NCBI RefSeq assembly: GCF_045679555.1
Contig: NC_092094.1
Span: 18,871,905-18,935,904, forward strand
Length of the DNA: 64,000 nt
Direction: 5' to 3'
Source: Salvelinus alpinus
Lineage: Eukaryota > Chordata > Actinopteri > Salmoniformes > Salmonidae
A program made the position numbers and the translations under genes. The notes below the pieces were generated by a model, which saw only the letters and a list, made by a program, of their open reading frames with translations, had not been told where the DNA came from and searched no databases. Positions within the stretch are counted from its first letter, which is position 1, and each line of letters starts with the position of its first letter. This document shows, piece after piece, positions 23,565 to 32,646 of the stretch.

Positions 23565-23700
23565 AACCAACCAAAAAATGTGATCATCATTGAAAGGTGC
23601 AATATGCAGAAATCGCTCCGCCATTTCCTGGCAGCTAAATTTCTAATAGTTCGCCCAATTTCCAGTGTTGTAAAGTACTTAAGTAAACTTCTTATGGCTG
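23565..23700 (+). repeat. Salmonid interspersed repeat fragment
   Basis: GGTGCAATATGCAGAAATCG followed by CTCCGCCATTTCCTGG is a sequence I associate with a common salmonid repeat. No structure or coding region is evident. The identification is from memory. Confidence 0.45.
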
Positions 23701-23704
23701 GGGG

Positions 23705-23956
23705 CAGAAAAACTAACAGGTCTGTGAGAGCCGGAATTCTTACTGGTTGGTAGGTGATCAGATACTTATGTCATGCAATAAAATGCAAATTAATTACTTA
23801 AAAATCATACAATGTGATTTTCTGGATTTTTGTTTTAGATTCCGTCTCTCACAGTTGAAGTGTACCTATGATACAAATTACAGACCTCTACATGCTTTGT
23901 AAGTAGGAAAACCTGCAAAATCGGCAGTGTATCAAATACTTGTTCTCCCCACTGTA
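23705..23956. mobile_element. Solo end of a Tc1 element (same family as 33621-35232)
   Basis: AGAAAAACTAACAGGTCTGT through AATACTTGTTCTCCCCACTG matches the right terminal 250 bp of the element at 33621-35232 almost base for base. The rest of the transposon is absent. The terminal CCCCACTG is followed directly by minisatellite. Confidence 0.93.
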
Positions 23957-24370
23957 TATAGTTATAGCAGAACTACTATATATAGAATGCCTACTGTATA
24001 TAGTTATAGTAGAACTTCTGTATATAGTTATAGCATAACTAATGTATATAGCTATAGCAGAACTACTATATATAGAATGCCTACTGTACATAGTTATAGC
24101 AGACCTACTGTATATAGTTATAGTAGACCTACTATGTATTGTTATAGCATATCTTCTGTATATAGTTATAGTAGATCTACTGTATATAGTTATAGTATAC
24201 CTACTGTATATAGTTATAGCAGACCTACTGTATTTAGTTATAGTATACCTACTGTATATAGTTATAGCAGACCTACTGTATATAGTTATAGTTCACCTAC
24301 TGCATATAGTTATGGTAGACCTACTGTATATGGTTATAATAGACCCACTGCATATAGTTATAGTATTGTT
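23957..24370. repeat. 24-bp minisatellite array, inverse orientation, ending at a cyp2 splice acceptor
   Basis: Units of ATAGTTATAGYAGACCTACT with a GTAT spacer are the reverse complement of the repeat at 485-3560. The left edge is the Tc1 end. The right edge runs into TATTGTTGCAG, the acceptor of the cyp2 last exon. A long plus ORF across the array fuses into the exon but is an artefact of the 24-bp period. Confidence 0.92.
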
Positions 24371-24556
24371 GCAGGGCCACAAATGTGTCTTGGAGAAGGA
24401 CTCGCTCGCATGGAGCTCTTCCTCATCATGGTTACTCTCTTGAGACACTTCAAGTTTGTCTGGACTGAGAATGCAGGGGTACCTGACTACACCCCTGTGT
24501 TTGATATTACCCTGTCCCCCAAACCCTACAGATTTGATGTAAGGAACTAGTTAGGA

Positions 24557-25040
24557 GCAGTGGCATGTATTCATGGATGCCAAGGGAAGCCAGGCTTCCC
24601 CAAATATTTGACCAATATAAAAATTATAAAATAATGTATATTTCATCTCTGTGTTTTCATAATTTTCCTTCAATTAGCAAGTAGCTGAATCTCACCGGAG
24701 AAATCATCCGATTGAGGGTAACAGCACCCCTCTGTCTCAGTATGTGTAGCCCATGTATCTGATTCTGTCTGAAACAAAAGAGTATGACATGTTGGCGCCG
24801 TAGCATTTGATTGATGCCAGCAAGCATTTGGCCCCCCTTGACAAAGAAATTATAAAATTATTAGCCAATCAGCATTGAACTGAGCTCAACTGTGGGTTAT
24901 CCTGGCGCAACAAAACGCCCCCCAACGGAGGCCAGTTTGGATTTGGATTCACATCAAATATCACAACATAGGTTGTAATAGGGCTTTTTATTGGCTTGAC
25001 TTTGCTTCCCCAGTGATTTTACCTATGCATTGCTAACGGT
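24557..25040. repeat. Possible MITE with imperfect inverted ends
   Basis: The left end AGTGGCATGTATTCATGGAT, then GGGAAGC; the right end reads on the minus strand ATGCATAGGTAAAATCACTG, then GGGGAAGC. The pattern looks like a diverged terminal repeat pair. No ORF is present. The boundaries are approximate. Confidence 0.4.
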
Positions 25041-25195
25041 TAAGGGTAAGATGAATATTCTAGACAGAGGTGAAATAGGATTGATGCAATATTAATATTA
25101 ATGTGTAATTAATTACTGTTCTTCACTAAATTATTTATTTGCGAATTTGTATTTGACACATATCTTTAGAGAATGCACTACATTTAAAGTTTGGT

Positions 25196-25356
25196 CCCGT
25201 GTGGCTCAGTTGGTAGAGCATGGCGCTTGCAACGCCAGGGTTGTGGGTTCATTCCCCACGGGGGGACCAGGATGAATATGTATGAACTTTCCGATTTGTA
25301 AGTCGCTATGGATAAGAGCGTCTGCTAAATGACTTAAATGTAAATGTAAATTTACA
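25196..25356 (+). repeat. tRNA-like SINE (different family)
   Basis: The head GTGGCTCAGTTGGTAGAGCA and the B box GTTGTGGGTTCATTCCC resemble a tRNA gene, but the body continues into TAAGTCGCTATGGATAAGAG and GCGTCTGCTAAATGAC with an AATGTAAATGTAAA tail. It is a retroposon, not a functional tRNA. Confidence 0.88.
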
Positions 25357-25384
25357 TTAGCTTGTTTCATTTTCGTGAGTTTCA

Positions 25385-27865
25385 CCCCAGACAAGACATG
25401 AATCTGAGATGGCGCCGACTGAGAAGGGCGACATCTTACGAGTTCCAACCCGACTTTGCCATTTAGTGCCTTTTTTCAAGTTTATCTTTACTTTTTTGTA
25501 CAGAAAGTTCCTACTATTAGCACATATGTCCACCAAGCACTTCTGGACATCAGATCGACAGTTACTAACCTTGATTTCGACTTCAAATCTGACTTCAAAT
25601 CCGACCCCATTCCTTTGTTTCATGGGCTACCGGCATCCAGGTGAGAATGAGACAAATAGAAAATAGACTGGCACTCCCCTCCGTTCTATTGGCAAATCTC
25701 TAGTCACTCGAGAATAAGATGGATGAGCTTCGTTCTCAGTGGTTTCTCCATGTAGCGACACAATCAGATGCAGGTGGCCTCAGGCAAGTCCAAATGGGGA
25801 GGGGTGGGCCACTTCATGAACAACAACTGGTGAGCTGCTTCCAGTGTGAAGGAAATCTCAAGCTTTTTCTCACCTGATATAGAATACCTCATGGTAAGCT
25901 GCAGACTCTTTTATCTACCAAGAGAGTTCTCATCCTTAATTATCATGGCTTTCTACATGCTTCCACAAGCCAACACCACTTTGGCACTCAACGAACTGTA
26001 TGGGGCCATAAACAAACATGAAAACCGCTCACCCAGAGGCAGTGTTTTTGGTGGGCGGAGACTTTAACACGGGGTGACTTAAAACCATTCTACCTCAATT
26101 TTACCAACACGTCTCCTGTGCCACTAGGGGTGCTAAAACTCTAAACCACTTTTATTCTACCCACAGAAACGTATACAACACCCTCCCTCATCTTACCTTC
26201 GGCAAATCTGACCACAACTATTCTCCTGCTTCCTGTTAATAAACGAAAGCTCAAACAGGAAGTACCAGTGACATGCTCAATATGGAAGTGGTCCGATGAA
26301 GCATACGTGAGGCTACAAGACTGTTTGCTAGTACAGACTGGGATATGTTCTGGAATTCATCCGATAGCATTGGGGAGTTTACCACATCAGTTATGGGCTT
26401 CATCAATAGGTGCATAGACATTGTCATCCCCACAATTTCTATATGACCGTATCCAAACCAAAAACCCTGGATTACAGGCAATATCTGCGCTGGGCTAAAG
26501 GCTAGAGATATTGCTTACAAGGAACGGGACACGGACATGGATGCATACAAAAAGCCTGCTAGGACCTCCGACGAGACATCAACCATGCAAAAGGACAATA
26601 TAGGAGGAAGGTGTAATCCTATTACACCGGCTCTGACACTTGTCGGATGTGGCAGGGCTTGCATACGATAAAGGATTACAAAGGCGAAACCAGCCATGAG
26701 ATGCCCAGTGATGCAGAACTCCCAAATTAGTTAAATGCCTTTTATGCTTGCTTCGAGGAATACAACACTAAGTCTTGCGTGAAAACCCCTGTGGTTCCGG
26801 ATGATTGTGTGATCTCGAGCTCGGTGGCCGATGTGAGTAAAACTTTTTAAAAGGTTAACATTCGCAAGGATGCCGGACCAGACAGAATACTAGTGCGTGT
26901 TCTCAAAGCATGCGCAAACCAGCTGGCAGGTGTGTTCATGGACATTTTCAGTCTCTCCTTGTCCCAGTCTGTAATCCCAACATGTTTCAAGCTGACCACC
27001 ATTGTCCCTGTTCCCAATAACTCCAATGTAACCTGACTAAATTACTATCGCCCTATAGCATTCACATCTGTAATTATGAAGTGCTTTGAAAGGCTGGTCA
27101 TGACATACATCAACACCATCATCCCAGACACCCTGGACCCACTCCAATTCGCATACCGCCCCAACAGATCCACAGTTGACGCGATCTCAATTGCATTTCA
27201 CACTGCCCTCTCCCATCTGGACAAGAGGGGAAATAACTATGTGAGAATCCTGTTCATAGACTACATGCTCAGCGCTTAATACCCTAGTCCCCTCCAAGCT
27301 CATCACCAAGCTGGGGACACTGGGACTGAACACATCCCTCTGCAACTGAATCCTGGAGTTCCTGACGGGCCGGCCCCAGGTGGTGAGGGTAGGCAACAAC
27401 ACCTCCGCCACGCTGACCCTCACGGGGCTTCCTCAGGGGTGTGTGCTTAGTCCCCTTCTGTACTCCCTGTTCACCCACGACTGCGTGGCCACGCACGACT
27501 CCAACACCATCATCAAGTTTGCTGACAACACGACGGTGGTAGGCCTGATCACCAACTTTGCTGAGACAGCCTACAGGAAGGAGGTCAGTCACTTAGTAGT
27601 GTGGTGCCAGGACAAAAACCACTCCCTCAACGTCAGTAAGGCCAAGGAACTGATCGTGGACTACAGGAGAAAGAGGGGAGAGCACGCCCCCATCCACATC
27701 AACGGGGCTGTAATGGAGCAGGTTGAGAGCTTCAAGTTCCTTGGCGTCCACATCACTAAGGAATTAACATGGTCTACACACACCCGGCCATTCGTGAAGA
27801 GGGCATGACAGTGCCTCTTCCCCCACAGGAGGCTGAAAATATTTGCCACCAAGTTTAAGAGTTCA
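25385..27865 (+). mobile_element. Non-LTR retrotransposon (LINE, CR1/L2-like), decayed
   Basis: The plus strand shows an endonuclease remnant (GGDFNT near 26043) and a reverse transcriptase over 26870-27810: [49 protein letters not shown], and FADNTTVVG where the catalytic YADD/FADD should be. Frameshifts and stops occur in several places (for example 27279, 27350 and 27808). The second catalytic Asp of the box is replaced by Asn, so the enzyme is doubly dead. Confidence 0.88.
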
Positions 27866-28015
27866 ACCTCTTAAACTTCCGTAATGTGCAGGGAGAGTTT
27901 GAGTGGCCTGAGGCCTTCATGCAGTTCTCGGCAGGTGGGGGATAGAGCAACACAAGGTGCATCGCTGATGTTGTTGACAGCATCGGAAGTAAAGAGGTAA
28001 TGCAGTTTGTTGGAC

Positions 28016-28105
28016 GCATGGGAACCTGACTGCACCCCTGTGTTTGGTGCAACCATGTCCCCCAAACCATACAGACTGGGTGTAAGGCAGAGGGGACTAG
28101 TTAAG
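28016..28105 (+). pseudogene. CYP2 relic B: 3' piece of a last exon
   Basis: EPDCTPVFGATMSPKPYRLG is readable at about 28025-28084, directly comparable to VPDYTPVFDITLSPKPYRFD in relic A. The haem-binding part is missing, replaced by LINE sequence to the left. It shows that a second CYP2 gene copy once existed. Bases 28106-28595 hold nothing I can identify. Confidence 0.75.
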
Positions 28106-28596
28106 GGGATATTCTAGACAGAAGTCTTAAAGGATTTCCATGTAATAATATTGTATTTCAACCCTTATAATTATTCCCTTATATATTTGTGAATTTGTGT
28201 TTGACACAGGTGTGTTTAAATGTGTTATTTGTAGGATAACATTTTCATGTGTGAGTATAGTTGATGTATGTAATATATAATTCATTACTCACACCCTGCA
28301 CTTATTAATGGGAAAATTCACTACACAATAAAGGGCTTTCGCATTTGTTGCTTATCGTATCGTATGTAATATTGGATTTAAAAAATGTGTGGCTAGCTGA
28401 ATTCAAAATAAAATGTTTAATGTGAGTTGTTGTACTGCAATACATTTTCTGTATATAGCACTGTTCACAGAGTTTACACATGGGGAAATAGTTTGTCCAG
28501 TAATTATTGGCAACCTTGATAAAGATGAGAAAAAAATACTGTATGAAATAAATAATACAAATACTGAGCTGTATTGTATGCTCCAAAAAAGTATAC

Positions 28597-29522
28597 TATT
28601 TTATACTAATACAATTGCTCAGAGAAAGTTACCTTTTTTTCTCTCAAAAAGATATGTATCAAAATTGTTTTCACCCATTTTTAATGCTTTGTGCACCCTC
28701 CCCCTTGCTACAATAACAGCACTGAGCCTTTTTCTATAATGTTTTATGAGATTGGAGAACACATTAGACCATTCCTCCATACATAATCTTTCCAGATGCT
28801 TGATATCCTTTGCGCTTATGACTGCTGTTTACAGAAGGTTTTCAATGGGGTTCAAGTCTGGAGATGGCCATTGCAAAATAAATATTTTGTGGTCAATTAA
28901 CCATTCCTTTTTGGATTTTGATGTGTGCTTGGGGACATTGTCTTGCTAGAAGATCCACTTGCGGCCAGTGTCAGCCTCCTGGCAGAGGCAAGCAGGTTTT
29001 TGGGTAAAATGTCCTGGTACTTGGTAGAGTTCATGAAGCCGTTGACCATAACAAGAGCACCAGGATCAGTGGAACAAAATAGCCCCATAATGTCAAAGAT
29101 CCACCACCATATTTTACAGTAGGTATGAGGTACTTTTCTGCTCATGCATCCTTCTTTCGACACCAAACCCACCACTGGTTTGGGTGGCCAAAGACCTCTA
29201 TTTTTGTCTCATCTGACCATTGCACCTGGTTCCAATCCAAGTGCCAATGCCATTTAGCAAACTCCAGGCATTTACATTGTTAAGTTGCTTTTAATAAAGG
29301 CTTTTTTTCTGCCAACCCTTTCAAAGAGCCTATTGGCATACAGTTTCTTAAACAGAGATTAATTTTAAAATGTAGAACGTTAATGCAGATTATATTTGGT
29401 TTGATTTTATTTATAAGAATCTTTAGGGGTGCCAATACTTTTGACACTTATCTTTTTTAGATTTTGTTTTATTACTTTTATTATATTTTCTCTGAGCAAT
29501 TGTATTATTGTAAAATAAAATA
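28597..29522 (-). mobile_element. Tc1-like element, decayed
   Basis: Terminal blocks AATACAATTGCTCAGAGAAA (near 28608) and its inverse TTTCTCTGAGCAATTGTATT (near 29489) mark the ends. The minus strand retains a weak transposase (GLFCSTDPGALVMVNGFMN and downstream pieces at 28897-29175) with many breaks. The N-terminal region is not readable. Confidence 0.75.
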
Positions 29523-29581
29523 TTATTGTCTCTGAAAAACAAATTGTTTACAACCAATGAAGTGTCACGAGAAGGGGTCAC

Positions 29582-30244
29582 ATGACCATTACTGTGCGTA
29601 GTGGTAATGTAGCTGGGAGCAGTGGGACAACAGTCATCAGGCTGGGCACCTTGATTCTGCTGTGGCTCTGCATCTGCCTGCTCTTCTACCTCCTCAGGAT
29701 TCGCAGGGCCAAAAACTTCACTCATGGTCCACAACCCATCCCAATATTTAGAAATATTTTGCAGCTGAACCTGGAAAATCCTATTGATATTTGGAAAGGG
29801 CTATATGGTTCTGCTGTTGGTGATATTTGTCTATTAAATAAAATGATTTTATTAATCTGAGGACAGGATGTGAATATGCAAAGAACGACCAACTTATTCA
29901 CATCAATGAATGATTTGGAGCACTAGGGAATATGAATCAGAACCCATTGAACAAGGTAATTAACATAAACGGACAGGTCATTGGAACAAGCCCGGAACCC
30001 ATCAGAGACATCTATAACCAATGAAGAAACAAGCAAAGAAACATCAGAGTTCTTCTAATAGTCTTTCATACCTTTTCACATGTTTGAAACAGCTGTCAGC
30101 TCGCTATGGGAAGCCTCTACGGAGGCAGGCCAGCTGTGATCATCAATGCAACACAGGTTACGAGGGAAGCATTAGTGACGAAGGCTGTGGACTTTGCTGG
30201 ACGAACCAATGGACTCCTACTCAGCCAACTCACACGAGGCAAAG
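29582..30244 (+). pseudogene. CYP2 relic C: exons 1 and 2
   Basis: The exon 1 relic begins with Met at 29582 and reads VIRLGTLILLWLCICLLFYL (membrane anchor), RIRRAKNFTHGPQPIPIF (proline hinge, partly lost) and ILQLNLENPI. No clean donor follows. Exon 2 starts at 30093 after TTTGAAACAG and reads LSARYG, then in another frame GRPAVIINATQVTREALVTK and AVDFAGRTNG, ending at a GTATTAG donor at 30245. It is 152 nt against roughly 160 usually, and the shift fits a small deletion near 30110. Later exons are replaced by Gypsy sequence. Confidence 0.82.
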
Positions 30245-30289
30245 GTATTAGCCCAACGAATGATCTCACCTAGATCATTTTTATGTAAC

Positions 30290-31885
30290 TTAAACCATGC
30301 AGCTGAAGTTAACAGGAGACAAAGGGCTGTGAGATAGAGGTTTAATCCTAGACATATGAAAAGTGGGAAGTATACGGAGGGTGCGGGGCAACAGAAGATG
30401 AACAGCAGAGTGGCTAAGAATCTTAGAGTCGGGGAAAGGGCCGATAAAATGGGGGGGAAATTTACGGGACTCCACCCGGAGGGTCAGATCCCGAGTGGAC
30501 AGCCATAACCTCGAGACAATAGCGGGGAGATGATAGCGGGGAGCAGGGGTACGGTGGGCTCTCTTCCAGATACGGCGACAGCGGTGGACGAACATTTGGG
30601 CCGAGGGTATGCTGATCTCTTCCTCTTGCTCAGGGAAAAGCGGGGGCTGATATCCCTTGGAACACTCGAAGGGCGAGCAGGGAAGGGTGTTGCGTGCATA
30701 TTCCACCCACACGAGTTGCTGGCTCCAGGTGGTGGGGTTGGTGGAGACGAGGCACCGAAGTGCCGTCTCCAGGTTATGATTGGCTCGCTCCGACTGGCTG
30801 TTGGACTGGGGGTGAAAACCGGAGGACAGGCTGGCCGACGACCAAATAAGGGTGCAAAATTTAGGAATTCTGCGCCTCACGAACATGGTTCTCTATACCC
30901 CAGGCGAGTGCAGCCGCTAGACAAGAGGTAGCGGGGATGTTCTTGGGGTCCGATGGTGTAGCAGCGGGGCTATAGAGGCGTGAGAGTCATCAGGCTTAAC
31001 ATTCTTGGACCCCGGGTGGTAAGAGATGGTAAAGTTGAACCGAGTGAATAGCAGGGCCCATCGAGCTTAACTAGAGTTGAGGCGCTTGGCGGTGTGGAGA
31101 TATTCTAGGTTCTTATGATCAGTCCACACTAAGAATGGATGTTCTGCCCCCTCGAACCAGTGCCTCCACTCCTCCAACGCCATCTTCACCACGAGTACAT
31201 CTCAATTTCCCACATCATAATTCCTCTCAGTGGTGTTAAGACGATGGGAAAGGAAAGCACAGGGATGCAGCTTTTGGTCCTGTGCAGACGGCTGGGACTG
31301 GACTGACCCCACTCCGACATCCGAACTGACGGGTCGGATCCGGATGGATTGAGATGGTAGGCAGAGGGGCTTGGGAGCTGTATTGAATCGATGTTTGAGG
31401 TTGAGAATGCCTGGTCAGCAGCTGGAGACCATGTGAACGGGACCCTCGGAGAGGTGAGTGCTGAAAGGGGGGAAGCCAGGGTGCTGTAACCCCGGATGAA
31501 ATGGCGGTAGAAATTAGTGTTGCAGCTGCACTCTGGATGTGGGTTGTGGCCAATCTACCACAGCTCTCACCTTGCCAGAATCCATCTGCGTATTTCCTGC
31601 AGCGATGATGTATCCTAGGAAGGAGATGGTGGAGCATTGGAATTCACATTTCTCAGTTTTAACAAAAAGCTGGTTCTCCAGGAGACGCAGATGGACGGAT
31701 ACACCCTGCAACCAGGGAGTCCTCAATGTACCTTTCCATCGACTTGGTCTCCGGACCCGACAGGGAATAAAGCCGCCCCCGAGGTGGTGTAGTGCCCGGG
31801 AGATGGTAGATAACGCAGTCGTAGGGCCGATGCGGTGGAAGCGATGTGGTACTGGCCTTGTTGAAAACCTCCCGGAAGTCCTGCC
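30290..31885 (-). mobile_element. Ty3/Gypsy retrotransposon fragments (reverse)
   Basis: The minus strand reads integrase C-terminal half at 30886-30290 (SGFHPQSNSQSERANHNLET, RVESRKFPPHFIGPF, HMSRIKPL). Upstream fragments of RNase H and reverse transcriptase lie across 31020-31700, including a FLGYII motif near 31600. Frames are broken throughout and no LTR was found on this copy. It is fused at about 31885 to Tc1 sequence. Confidence 0.8.
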
Positions 31886-32499
31886 TAGAAGGCCAGCATC
31901 CCGGAGTAGCCCCTTCATTGTTGACATTGAGACTGGTGTTTTTCAGGTACTATTTAATGAAGCTGCCAGTTGAGGACTTGTGAGGCGTCTGTTTCTCAAA
32001 CTAATCAGCACAACAGTTTTCAGCTGTGCTAACATAATTGCAAAAGTGTTTTCTAATGATACAATTATTTTTTCTGAGGTCTTGGCTGATTTCTTTTGAT
32101 TTTCCCATGATGTCAAGCAAAGAGGCACTGAGTTTGAAGGTAGGCCTTGAAATACATCCACAGGTACACATCCAATTGACTCAAATGATGTCAATTAGCC
32201 TATCAGAAGCTTCTAAAGCCATGACATGATTTTCTGGAATTTTCCAAGCTGTTTAAAGGCACAGTCAACTTAGTGTATGTAAACCTCTGACCCACTGGAA
32301 TTGTGATACAGTGAATTATAAGTGAAATAATCTGTCTATAAACAATTGTTGGAAAAATTACTTCTATCATGCACAAAGTAGATGTCCTAACCGACTTGCC
32401 AAAACGATAGTTTGTTAACAAGAAATTTGTGGAGTGGTTGAAAAACAAGTTTTAATGACTCCAAACTAAGTGTATGTAAACTTCTGACTTCAACTGTAG
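31886..32499 (-). mobile_element. Chimeric Tc1: Sleeping-Beauty-type IR/DR end joined to element B sequence
   Basis: The right end carries both direct repeats of a salmonid IR/DR terminal repeat: outer near 32457-32499 (GAAGTTTACATACACTTAGT read on minus) and inner near 32268-32300 (GGTTTACATACACTAAGTTG). The minus strand then reads [14 protein letters not shown]-like codons at about 32110-32060, the N-terminus of the salmonid Tc1 transposase. At about 32050 it switches to the element-B family (SLRNRRLTSPQLAASLNST). Nothing coding survives. Confidence 0.87.
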
Positions 32500-32646
32500 A
32501 TTTGTGTATTAGGTATTTGTTGTGGAATTGTTAGATATTACTTGTTAGATATTGCTGCACTGTCGGAACTAGAAGCACAAGCATTTCACTACACTCGCAA
32601 TAACATCTGCTAACCATGTGTGTGTGACCAATAAAATTTGATTTGG
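32500..32646 (+). repeat. LINE 3' tail
   Basis: GCACTGTCGGAACTAGAAGC, then CGCAATAACATCTGCTAACC and a terminal AATAAAATTTGATTTG is a retroposon 3' end with the expected TTTGATT tail. No coding part is present. Confidence 0.75.

Larger units (their letters stand above)
21393..24550 (+). pseudogene. CYP2-family cytochrome P450 relic A (exon 1 and last exon only)
   Basis: Exon 1 relic at 21393-21560 encodes a hydrophobic anchor (VVFVCSVWICIYLLIFF), then KVNRPKNVPPGPQPILIFGN, the proline-rich hinge of microsomal CYP2 enzymes, ending at a GTAGGT donor with a short internal deletion. The last exon at 24375-24550 follows a true acceptor (TGTTGCAG) and reads GPQMCLGEGLARMELFL with the haem-ligand Cys, then PKPYRFDVRN and stop. 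CYP2 genes normally have nine exons. Exons 2-8 are absent, and a Tc1 element, a Tc1 end and a minisatellite fill the space. It cannot make a P450, although the last exon itself is intact. Confidence 0.85.

Noticed and set aside
23927-24550. 207-codon ORF fusing minisatellite to the P450 C-terminus
   Set aside because: The N-terminal two thirds is minisatellite. The acceptor at 24374 shows that the P450 part is a normal last exon.
25200-25272. tRNA-like gene
   Set aside because: A- and B-box similarity is present, but the sequence runs into a SINE body and tail, and the matching tail fragment also occurs near 6835.
30530-30931. Plus-strand ORF of 133 codons
   Set aside because: It is opposite the Gypsy integrase fragment and has no similarity of its own.
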